A program made the position numbers and the translations under genes. From assembly GCA_014281115.1 (NCBI GenBank), contig JACONQ010000012.1:1-64000 (forward strand): a stretch of DNA of 64,000 nt, in the 5' to 3' direction. The notes below the pieces were generated by a model that had not been told where the DNA came from, did not search any database, and was given only the letters and a program-made list of their open reading frames with translations. Below, piece after piece: positions 47,519 to 56,761 of the stretch. Positions within the stretch are counted from its first letter, which is position 1, and the number at the start of each line of letters is the position of its first letter. This DNA is from Laburnicola sp. R22_1 (taxonomy: Eukaryota > Ascomycota > Dothideomycetes > Pleosporales > Didymosphaeriaceae).

Positions 47519-48530
47519 TCAACCATACCCATAGCGGTCCTCTAGCGCTAATACGGACGGCCGGGGTCTCAAAGTCCAACTATTCAAGCTCGCAGTGCCA
47601 TCAACAAGGCTTGTTGGTTTGCTCACATTATCGACGCGCAATAATTTTGCCGATTTGACAGTTACAAGCTCCTCAGCTTTGACATCTTCTACCAGCGTCT
47701 TGGGTCTCTCGATAGGATACTCTGGGAGTGAATAATCTAGCGCGACGCACTGCTCCACGGGCACAGCTTCATTGGGACAGTCATCAGCTAGAAACTGCGA
47801 AGACCGACACTCATGCGCATGGAGCGGCTTCTTGTGATCTTCTTGTGCTTTAATGCCATGTTCGGGAAGAGCTCTTTGAATAGGTAGATCTTGAGTGACT
47901 CTTTTGCATCCATGCACTGCTTGGAGGGTCCCCGTTTCTGTGCTGAGCATGCGTGAAATCTTTGCGTTGTAGATCTCCACCACACATCGCATCATGACTT
48001 GGTTCAAAGCTGCGTTGCCCATGTTCTCCAGGAAGGTGTCCCTCGTGAATACAGTGTGGTCTCTTTCAAACGCCACGCTAGCTTTTTGGTGCAAATAGCT
48101 GTGGAACCAGCTGGTTTGGCCTACTTTCGTAAAGTTGGCTTTGATTACTTCAAATATATCGAAGATGTCCAGTTTTGCGCCATAATCCTCCATCGCGTGG
48201 GTCGCCAGTTGTTGGAGGTCAGGGAATTCGTAAGTGATTGCCATCATATAGGTCAGAAGAGCTCTCTTGAATTCAAGACGAGCTCTCTTTGTCGGGCGAT
48301 CTGCTTCGATATCGAGTGTTTGGTATACACCAGTGTATAGGTAGTGAACGAGAGTATGACCCGTGTCCACATCTACGTTAGGAAGAGCGATTCCTCCTGT
48401 CTGGAGAGTCATGATCCACGGCGGGAAACGCAATAAGCTTCGGGGAACGTAGTAAATAATGCCATGTGGGCCAACATGGAGTGCGACTGGGAAGCTTGTA
48501 TAAGGGCTGTAGGCAATAATTAGCTCACAT
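47519..48530 (-). CDS. BTB/POZ-domain protein
   Basis: Fungal BTB protein, a protein-interaction module that often recruits cullin-3 ligase or acts in transcription complexes. The frame runs from before 48433 to 47519. The BTB half is seen as SPYTSFPVALHVGPHGIIYY (in frame upstream of 48433), RFPPWIMTLQTGGIALPNVD, HTLVHYLYTGVYQTL, followed by a helical BACK-like region with YEFPDLQQLATHAMEDYG and a divergent Cys/Lys-rich tail. No ATG lies in frame between the upstream stop near 48575 and 48433, so the first exon is probably separate or lost. Normal composition; no RIP. Confidence 0.65.
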
Positions 48531-48840
48531 AATCCGAGTCGTCTATAGCTGTATGGGATATCTTACGAAGGCGTTGGCCATTGTGATGCAGAATGAGGAC
48601 ATGAGATGGATTTTACTAGTGGCACTTCCACCGCACATGTCTCGTTTGCTACAATCAGCGGCTCAACAACGGTGTTGGCAACTCGGCCTGTCCTTCCCTT
48701 CTTTTCGATCATTGTGAATGTGGACAAGGAAATGGTCCAGGACTTGCAGAACGAGTGTAACTGAAGTAATCTAAAGGCGTTGTGACAGTTAACCTCTTTT
48801 AAGACTTCAAGCGATAATCTCTATGCCACGTAAATATTTA
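48531..48840. other. Intergenic, no feature recognised
   Basis: Normal-composition DNA between the BTB gene and the inverted-repeat arm. It may hold the BTB promoter and first exon, which I could not define. Confidence 0.3.
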
Positions 48841-49027
48841 CGGATGAGCCTGAGAAAGTCTTCTGTCGATAAGATTACAAATAGGGGGTGTATCTGGATT
48901 AACTTTGACACCTTCCTGTAGGCTGTCATCATAAGCGATAAAATCAAGGCAAGTCCTTCCTAGATCGCTTAGAATAATCTTAAGTTAACGAGCGGGAAAT
49001 GGTGGGCCACTAATCTATGCAAGCTAT
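48841..49027 (-). repeat. Inverted-repeat arm with 5' fragment of the AsaB-side frame
   Basis: Reverse complement of 38978-39165, including the first ~145 bases of the AsaB-side open frame. Homology ends abruptly at CGGATGAGCC, where the other locus continues into the gene, so this locus looks like the derived copy. Confidence 0.88.
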
Positions 49028-50498
49028 TAACTTGGCGGTGTTAACAAGTCTCTTCCTGCGGCGTATATATAGGCCGGATGCCGTAGGCCGAACGGGGCGT
49101 ATGATTACAGTAGAGGCCAAGATAATGGCGGCAACGTCTGCAAGCATCGCATGTCTTGATAGGTTGGCTAAGTTAGGGGAAGGCGGGAAGAGCCACGCCA
49201 CATACATACATAATCTTAACTTAGTGGTGTTAGCAAGTCTCTTCCTGCGGCATATGCATAGGCTGGATGCTGTAGGCCGAATAGGGCGTATGATTACAGT
49301 AGAGGCCGAGATAACAGCGGCAATGTCTGCAAGCGTCGCATGTCTTGATAGGTTGGCTAAGTTAGGGGAAGGCGGGAAGAGCCACGCCACATACATACAT
49401 AATCTCAACTTAGCGGTGTTAGTAAGTCTCTTCCTGCGGCATATGTATAGGCCAGATGCTGTAGGCTAAATGGGGCGTACAATTACAGTAGAGGCTGAGA
49501 TAACAGCGGCAACGTCTGCAAGCATCGCATGTCTTGATAGGTTGGCTAAGTTAAGGGAAGGCGGGAAGAGCCACGCCACATACATACATAATCTCAACTT
49601 GATGGTGTTAGCAAGTCTCTTCCTGCGGCATATGCATAGGCCGGATGCTGTAGGCCGAATAGGGCGTACGATTATAGTAGAGGCCAAGATAACGGCGGCA
49701 ACGTCTGCAAGCATCGCATGTCTTGATAGGTTGGCTAAGTTAGGGGAAGGTGGGAAGAGCTACGCCATATACATACATAATCTCAACTTGGTGGTGTTAG
49801 CAAGTCTCTTTCTGCGGCATATGCATAGGCCGGATGCTGTAGGCCGAATAGGGCGTACGATTACAGTAGAGGCTGAGATAACGGCGGCAATGTTTGCAAG
49901 CGTCGCATGTCTTAATAGGTTGGCTAAGTTAGGGGAAGGCGGGAAGAGCCACGCCACATATATACATAATCTTAACTTAGCGGTGTTAGCAAGTCTCTTT
50001 CTGTGGCATATGTATAGGCCGGATGCTGTAGGCCAAATAGGGCGTATAATTACAGTAGAGGCCGAGATAACAGCGGCAATGTCTGCAAGCGTCGCATGTC
50101 TTAATAGGTTGGCTAAGTTAGGGGAAGGCGGGAAGAGCCACGCCACATACATACATAATCTCAACTTAGCGGTGTTAGCAAGTCTCTTCCTGCGGCATAT
50201 GTATAGGCCGGATGCTGTAGGCTAAATAGGGCGTACGATTATAGTAGAGGCTGAGATAACGGCGGCAACGTCTGCAAGCATCGCATGTCTTGATAGGTTG
50301 GCTAAGTTAGGGGAAGGTGGGAAGAGCCACGCCACATACATACATAATCTCAACTTGGCGGTGTTAGCAAGTCTCTTCCTGCGGCATATGCATAGGCCGG
50401 ATGCTGTAGGCCGAATGGGGCGTACGATTACAGTAGAGGCCGAGATAACGGCGGCAACGTCTGCAAGCATCGCATGTCTTAATAGGTTGGCTAAGTTA
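49028..50498. repeat. Array 2: 189-bp tandem repeat, about 8 units, inverted relative to array 1
   Basis: Same 189-bp unit as array 1 in the opposite orientation. Four consecutive units (49470-50225) encode the same 251 residues as 36646-37401 on the other strand, and the match goes on to about 50425, so unit order is preserved. It has about seven fewer units than array 1. It ends inside a unit, followed by AAACGAGGTATATGCG. Confidence 0.92.
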
Positions 50499-50551
50499 AA
50501 CGAGGTATATGCGTACAGCAAAGGCCAAATAACGTAGGTCTATGCTAAAGT

Positions 50552-50559
50552 ATAAGTAT
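50552..50559 (+). promoter_or_regulatory. TATA-like element upstream of the repeat-protein gene
   Basis: TATAAGTA about 96 bases before ATG 50655, followed by a C/T-rich leader ending ATCACAATGG, a typical fungal start context. It lies just outside array 2. Confidence 0.35.
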
Positions 50560-50654
50560 GTCTCTTGTTATGATAACTAGCTTTCTTTAATACACTAATT
50601 CCAACTTCGTCTTTCAAGATCCTACTAAGTAAACAACGTCTCACATCCATCACA

Positions 50655-50996
50655 ATGGCCAGCTACTACGAGTTCAATGCCGCCAACATCCTTAAGGCAT
50701 ATGAGGAAGAGCCTCGCTGCCAGCCATGGAAGGCGCACATGAATGCTGATTCCGCTCCATCGGCTGAAGAGTGGATCGCAGTTGCAGCCCGAAGCAACGC
50801 TATGACGAACGCATATCCGATGGATGCCCGTACCAACGCGTACCCCATGGGGGACATCGACGCCCGCACCAACGCGTACCCCATGGGAGACATCGACGCC
50901 CGCACCAACGCGTACCCCATGGGAGACATCGACGCCCGCACCAACGCGTACCCCATGGGCACTGCGAACGCTATGACTAATGCCTACCCTATCTAA
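50655..50996 (+). CDS. Small protein with six TNAYP repeats
   Basis: A 113-residue protein in strong start context. Residues 1-48 form a unique head (MASYYEFNAANILKAYEEEP, one Cys, Trp at 25 and 40). From residue 51 the motif TNAYP occurs six times, at 51, 60, 72, 84, 96 and 108, four of them followed by MG. The central unit is a 12-residue block (DARTNAYPMGDI) in almost identical 36-bp DNA repeats. No signal peptide, dibasic cleavage sites or membrane segment is seen. I do not recognise the family. The repeated block with Tyr, Pro, Met and a single Arg could be a disordered tail, a binding repeat or repeated peptide cores. The DNA copies are so similar that unit number could change easily. 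Confidence 0.6.
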   Translation: MASYYEFNAANILKAYEEEPRCQPWKAHMNADSAPSAEEWIAVAARSNAMTNAYPMDARTNAYPMGDIDARTNAYPMGDIDARTNAYPMGDIDARTNAYPMGTANAMTNAYPI

Positions 50997-51587
50997 GTAA
51001 CTACCGCGGTACGTACTACAAAGTCTGGTATTGTCTATTCTATACTAATAATCCAGACAACTGAGCAGTGCATTAGTGTTCCATTAAAATAGCATGCCTC
51101 AGCTATAGGAACGCCATTTCGATATTCCAACTCCCTGCGCTGGGAGCATCTCCACTCCTTTTAGTCTTTTGGTTATCACGGGTTTGGTTATTATTGTCCT
51201 ACGAGGCCAATACTTCCGCAAACACTCCTGTCGTTCTTTAGGCGAGTTAGTGATAGGATTTTTGTACTCATGCTGGAATTATGGTGTGAGCCTTTTAGGT
51301 CGCTCTTTTAACGTTGGCACTATTTATGCTAAAGAAATAAAATCGCTTTTAGGCCCAGTCTTTGCCCTAGTGATTCTGCTGTTTCGATCCTAAAACTACA
51401 GTTCAGAATTTATTCTAGCATGCTTGTAATGCCCTACTTATAGCAGCATCTTCCCTACGTCTCATGTGTAAGGGTATAGCTCTGCTGGCAACTCCGGTCT
51501 GACTGTGGTGTTTGCGGCGCAGTTGGTGCATACTACAGGCGGTTTGGCCCAATATGCTCGCTCCCCCTGCTAGCCAATATTACTATG
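50997..51587. other. 3' flank of the repeat-protein gene, nothing convincing
   Basis: A short hydrophobic plus-strand frame at 51169-51393 has no recognisable motif and is probably chance. No repeats or RNA genes were seen. Confidence 0.3.
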
Positions 51588-52180
51588 CTAAAACACAAAG
51601 AGAACGCCCTCCTCTGGCTCTTGCCGCCCAACACTAGGCTGTCGATTAAACTCATTGGTGGTCTTTGTAAGAGAAGGGATCCTGCAATATAGAAAGTATG
51701 GCTGGGCACCAGTAAACAGTCCAGTTGACGCTGTATACTCGGCGCGTCGCTCAGAGAGGTGGAACCTTCTGCCTGTTATGAATGAGAGCGGGTATATCGA
51801 TCGCCTGCTGTACCAGGGATTTATCACGGCGGAGCTGATGGAGGATTTTGTGGCGAACAAGGTACTGCCGCACTGCAACCCATGGCCGGATAAACGCTCG
51901 GTGATAATCATTGACAACGCAACTATACACAAGTCAGCGAGACTCCGGCAATTATGCAAGGACGCGTGCGTGATACTCGAATATCCGCCGCCATACTCAC
52001 CTGATCTCAACCCAATCGAGCAGAGTTTCCAAGGCCTTGAAGAGCTGGGTAAAACAGAACGACGAGCGCGCGGCCATGTACGATAGCTTTGAGTATTTCT
52101 TAGAGGAAGGCGTCCAAGCTGTATGCTACGATATGCCAGCCGCAAGGAGATTCGCCAAATACTACGGCTGGATGGTGTAG
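51588..52180 (+). pseudogene. Tc1/mariner-type DDE transposase fragment
   Basis: Plus-strand frame with the DDE_3 catalytic core: YIDRLLYQGFITAELMEDF, VLPHCNPWPDKRSVIIIDNA (second Asp), THKSARLR-type residues, then YPPPYSPDLNPIEQSF (third acidic residue region). A frame change near 52055 leads to YDSFEYFLEEGVQAVCYDMP and a stop at about 52180. The N-terminal DNA-binding domain and first catalytic Asp region are missing, so this is a dead fragment. Terminal repeats were not found. Confidence 0.75.
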
Positions 52181-52558
52181 CACTCGGGTGCCGTTGCGGG
52201 CCTTGGAGAAGTCCGTCAGCGTGGTTTTTATGACGGTCAGGTTCTTACACCTACAACAACAAAAATGAAATAATCCTGCAGGGGTATCTGGAGAAAACGA
52301 GATCTTTAAATCGTTTTCCATTATCAATTGTAGTATAGCTGTGGAGTTATGGGTCGAGAGGATCAAGTTGGCGGGACAAAAAGTTGTGTTTGGAGGCAAA
52401 CATGTTGACGCTAGTGAGGGCAACTTCACCACCTCAGAGGCGCGTACTTGGAATATTTTGCTCAAAAATCGTCCGAAGTCAGTTCAAACACGCGTGGTCC
52501 GAGCTTGTTGACAGAAACTGTACGTCGCCAGCGCTCCCTCACCTCTACACTCTACTTC
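52181..52558. other. Intergenic, no feature recognised
   Basis: No open frame or repeat that I can support. Confidence 0.3.
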
Positions 52559-53365
52559 TCAAATACACAACCCGTCACTCTCTTTCTGCTCGGCATCCTC
52601 CTGCTGCTGCTCTGCGGCACCTTCTTTGTCGCTTTCTGTGAGTCCTGCGTACGAAGTTCGCCACTGAATCGCCATTGTTCGAAGGCGCAAGAGCAGGGCG
52701 ACGGGCAGGCCAAAATCCTCTCTCCAAACGCTGTACGGCATACCAGTGTCTGAGGGAGTAATGAGCATAATGAGTTCAATCCGACCGCCTTTTAAGACAT
52801 CGAAAAGCACTTTCTGGATGTCCGGAACCTGCTGCGTAAATGCCTTAGACTTCCAGTAATCGAAGAAGTGCCACCTTTGGTATGACAGCTCGGCCATGTT
52901 ATCGTAAGTTAGAGGCTACCAGTTCATGTTTGTCGTGTTTCCTGGCCCCAATACATCTGGAGGACGATGCTGAGAGGATTGAATTTGTGCTAACTGCTGC
53001 ATAGTGCTCGCCGTGATCAATTTGATACCCTTATCGAGGGCATCGCCAGCGCCTCCATCCTCCGCGTTTCTCTTGCGTCTTACCGCATTCTCGTCAGCCG
53101 CCCGAGTCCTCGCCGTGGCCAGCGAGAGATGTATATTGTTAGAAGGCTCCTCCACAGTGCTCTCGTCGAGCGTAGGAAAAGAGCGGGGAGGGGTTCGGAT
53201 GGGAGGCGTCGGGGTCGTATTGCTGTGTGGATCTAGGACGTTGTAGTCGATAATCGCCCTCGACTTCTTGTCCATGTCCAGCAATCTCATTTCGACCCCT
53301 TCAGCATTACTTGGTAGCGCGCGATAGGGAAGTTTCCATCCCTGAAGTGCCATCCAATAGTGCAT
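52559..53365 (-). CDS. Hypothetical protein with an in-frame TAG
   Basis: Minus-strand frame starting with ATG 53365 (MHYWMALQGWKLPYRALPSN), continuing through a Pro/Thr-rich linker and a Lys/Arg-rich segment (NAVRRKRNAEDGGAGD) to TNMNW. After TAG at about 52918 the same frame goes on (PLTYDNMAELSYQRWHFFDY, KVLFDVLKGGRIELIM) to 52559. The preserved frame suggests a single coding unit of about 265 residues broken by one nonsense codon. No family recognised; the AELSYQRWHFFDYWKSKAF stretch is compact and aromatic, like a small folded domain. Confidence 0.4.
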
Positions 53366-53455
53366 GCCCTTGCTTAAAACCGACTCTAGAAAGTGATGGT
53401 AGTGGAGTAAAAAGTTGGTTGTACTGGTTTTAGGCCAGATCGGCCAGATATATTA

Positions 53456-53736
53456 TGCTGTGCAGAATACCGTCCCGACCCTCTTCCTGCGTATATTAAG
53501 GCACGACTGAGTAGATTCTAGTATAGCTGGCCTGGTCTAATTTTTAAAGCTATATACCTCTATGACCCCTTAATAATAAACTTCAAAAACTTAGTGGAGT
53601 ATAGAATCAGTTCATATCTATACTATATAAAACTTTTAGAACTTCTTATCGAGTAATTAAGGAGATATAGAAGAAAATGGATATTCTTGCCTCCGATTCG
53701 CTAGGCGGATGGGTCGGGACGGTATTCTGCATAGCA
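53456..53736. mobile_element. MITE-like element with 26-bp inverted ends
   Basis: A 281-bp segment whose ends are inverted repeats: TGCAGAATACCGTCCCGACC occurs at 53461 and in reverse complement ending at 53731. The match is perfect over 21 bp and 25 of 26 bp when extended outward. The interior is AT-rich and has no coding. This is typical of a non-autonomous DNA element. No clear target duplication was found. Confidence 0.75.
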
Positions 53737-53928
53737 CCGATAACGTGTCACATCAGTAAGCCGGCCACCCCACCAAAACGCGCACCCCTTTTTTGACGAT
53801 AGCTTAGCAACAATACAATATATAGAGTAAAGTAATCGATATATTTGATATGCGCTATCTAATAGTACACTGAGTCATCTTGTGTCCTTGAACGTGACAG
53901 TTACTGCACGTTGGCGGCGCCCGTGGCC
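53737..53928. other. Spacer between the MITE-like element and element C
   Basis: Short mixed sequence with no gene. Confidence 0.3.
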
Positions 53929-54082
53929 TACCGTGTCCGTGCGCGCGGCGCCCGGAGTCGCGCGACGCCCGAGGAACAACATGCTTACCACTTCAAAGAT
54001 GAGGTTATTGCAACAGCTACAATAGCTATTATTACGAGATTTCTTAGTGGAGTAATAAAGTAACGCTTGCGATCAATTTGTA

Positions 54083-54617
54083 CTATTTATATTTACGCGG
54101 AAGGTTGATGGTGCGGCCACGAGAGTTGACTTTAGGTGGAGCAGCTGGTGCAGCTTCTGGGGACGCCGCGACAGCTGCAGAGCCGCCACTGCGTCTCTGG
54201 CGCTTATGCTTTGATGGAGGAGGACCTGAAGTTTTGCGCTTACCCTTTTGGGCAGTTTGAGATGCTCTCTTGGTGTTTTGGGCTTCGATTCGAGCAGCGC
54301 GCGCGGCCTCTTTCTCGGCCTTCTCCCTCTCCCTCACCACCTTGGCTGCCTCTCTCGCCACACGTCTCTCCTGAGCCTGCTGCTCTCTATAGAGCTTGGC
54401 AGCAGCAGCGAGCTCCTTCCTGTTAGCCTTTGCAAGCTGCTCCTCATGCTCCTCTCTCTGCTTTACTGTCTCTCGTGCTCGTGCCTCTCTGATCTTGCGC
54501 GGAGACCAGAAGACAGCTCCTCTATGATACTCCTCTCGCTGCTGCAAGTCAAGAGGTTTGCCACGCTTCTTATGCTTCTCCTTAGCAGTAAGCGCCTCTC
54601 TTAGCCCGTTGTTCTTA
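54083..54617 (-). pseudogene. C-terminal part of transposase C
   Basis: Reads NNGLREALTAKEKHKKRGKP, LQQREEYHRGAVFWSPRKIR, then a long Lys/Glu/Arg coiled segment and a basic tail ending GRTINLPRKYK. It is the direct continuation of 58689-60018. Joining across the two insertions (one TA removed for each) gives NELLYHKNNGLRE in frame, as in the related element D (NSLLYHEIAGLKE). Confidence 0.85.
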
Positions 54618-56752
54618 ACATGTTGGTTCAGCACTTGGCGCGGTTCGGCAAATGGCGCACCCCCGCATTTTCCACCCAATCCTTCACCCACCCATAACTC
54701 AGCCAATATGGATCCAATTGACAAGGCAATTGAAGAAATCGAATCGCGCGAACCAGGAGAAGAATTCTCGTATCGAAAAATAGCGAAAAAATATGGTGTA
54801 CCAGACACTACGTTGAGGAGGATACACTAGGGCAAAAACGTGCTGATAAAAGAGCAATAACTCCAACAGCGAAAACTTACCCCTTAACAAGAACTGGAGC
54901 TTATAAGCTATATAGAAAAGCTTATAGGCTGTTGTCTACCACCTACAAGGGAGATGCTGCAGAATTTTGCTTCATTAATTGCAAAAACCAACGGCGAACA
55001 ACTAGTAGGAAAAAGCTGGGTTACCTGATTTATTAACTGTTACAACGTCGAAATCACCCCCATTAGGTTACTAGAATGGATCGCGCGCGCCACCAAGCTG
55101 ATTTAGGGGCTAAATACGAGCAATTCTTTCAACTTCTGCTAGAGAAAATGGAGGAGTACAATATAGAGCCTCGTCACATGTACAATATGGATAAGAAGGG
55201 CTTCCTTATAGGAGTGATTGGAAGAAGCAAAAGGATCTTCAGCAAAGCTATGTGGGACCGCGGGGAAGTGAAATCAGCCCTCTAAGATGGCAACAGAGAG
55301 TGGATGACCATCCTAGCTTGCGTCTGCGCTGATGGAACTGCGTTGCCACTAGGGCTACTATTTGCAGCTGCTAATAACGCTCTCCAATCGGCCTAGGTAG
55401 AGGATATTGAGGCTGGGAAGCATGAGGTATTCGTTACTATATCTCCTAATGGATGGACCAACAACAATATAGGCCTTGCGTGGCTCGAGCAGGTCTTTAA
55501 TTGGTACACAAAAGCGAAAGCTCGTTGATCCTACCAACTACTAATTGTGGATGGCTATGGGTCCCACGTAACGAGAGAGTTTATCAACTACTGTGACCAC
55601 AATTAGATTCTCCTTATGATATTCCCCCTCACAGTACCCACACGCTGCAGCCCCTTGATGTAGTACTCTTTAAGCCTCTCTCATCAGCCTACTCAAAAGC
55701 CCTCACTACCTATCTCCACAAGGCCTAGGGGCTACTCTCAGTAAAGAAAGGAGACTTCTTCCCTCTCTTCTAGGAAGCCTGGACCATCTCCTTCAAGAAG
55801 AAAACAATTCTAAAGTCCTTTGAGGCCACTAGTATATGGCCCCGTAACGCTGAGGTTATCCTTCAGAAATACAGGCCATCAACTCCAGTGGAGCAGGATT
55901 CGAGAGAGAGCAGTACCTCTGTACTCAGCGGCAAGGATTGGCTCAAAATCGAGACCCTCGTGCGTAATACTGTGAGGGAGGAGGGCAGTAGGGAGGTGCA
56001 GAAGCTGAAGCGTTCTCTCCACCACATCTCTGTTCAAAATGACATCCTCCACGCTGAGGTACAAGGCCTGACAAAGGCCCTACAAGTTAAGAAGAAGCAG
56101 CAGAAGAAGAGCAAGCCTCTAGACCTGCAACAACGCAGGGAGTACCACGGTGGTGCAGTTTTCTGGTCCCCGAGGAAGCTGAGGGAGGCTAGAGTACGCG
56201 AGAGCGTTGTAGATAAGGAGAAAGAGAAAGTAGAACTTGAAAAAGCGCGTAAGAAGGCAGAAATAACCTCAGCTAAGCTACGTAACCTGCAGGAGAAGAA
56301 AGAGAGAGAAAGGTTGAGGGTTAAGAAAAGGGAGGAAAAGGAGAGGGTTGCGGCGGAGAAACAGGCTGAGCAACAACAGAGGATTTAGGAGAAAGAAAAC
56401 TCCGAAAAGGCTATACAAACTTCCCAAAAGGGAAAGAGGAAGGCCTTAAAGCCTGCCGCAGCGCCAAAACAGAAAAAAAGCAACGTGTGGTGGTTGCTGA
56501 GGGTAGGGGGATAGGGGTGATGAAATGGGGCATGATCCAGCACCCACAACAACAACGCGCCGTGGCCGCACCATCAAACTTCCAGCAAAATTCCAGTAGT
56601 ACATCTTTTTCGCAGCAATTTATATAGTAATTGAATGAATTATTAGAATATTCTAGCTATTGTGGATGGCTCAGTAACGAGGTGTTGTAAACTGCGTGAT
56701 TTGGTTGGGGTGCGCCATTTGCCGAACCGCGCCAAGTGCTGAACCAACATGT
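54618..56752 (+). mobile_element. Pogo-like DNA transposon A, nested in C
   Basis: A 2,135-bp element with perfect 46-bp inverted ends (54618-54663 and 56707-56752, beginning ACATGTTGGTTCAGC) and TA on each side (54616-54617, 56753-56754). It has a plus-strand transposase related to that of C and D but badly degraded. The perfect ends contrast with the ruined gene. Confidence 0.93.
54709..56599 (+). pseudogene. Transposase A (pogo-like DDE), many stops
   Basis: Starts MDPIDKAIEEIESREPGEEF with a psq-type helix-turn-helix (YRKIAKKYGVPDTTLRR). The core shows HMYNMDKKGFLIG (first Asp) near 55190, LLIVDGYGSH (second Asp) near 55550 and LQPLDVVLFKPLS (third) near 55650. The clearest open stretch is 55888-56388 (SGKDWLKIETLVRN, VFWSPRKLREARVRE). 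The protein ends IKLPAKFQ at 56599. TAG/TGA codons at positions equivalent to Gln, Trp and Arg fit transition decay. Cut-and-paste transposition function is lost. Confidence 0.85.
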
Positions 56753-56761
56753 TATGGTATA

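Noticed and set aside
36108..50498. CRISPR-like array
   Set aside because: Units are 189 bp head-to-tail with no unique spacers, in a eukaryotic genome.
49010..50521. Long open frames on both strands of array 2
   Set aside because: Same reason as array 1.
50655..50996. Dikaritin-type or basidiomycete MSDIN-type peptide precursor
   Set aside because: No signal peptide, no Lys-Arg processing sites and no modifying-enzyme gene nearby; the superficial likeness of the repeat block to a basidiomycete leader is in the wrong phylum and in tandem form. Left as unknown.
51169..51393. Small hydrophobic plus-strand protein
   Set aside because: No start context, no motif, and a chance frame of this length is expected.
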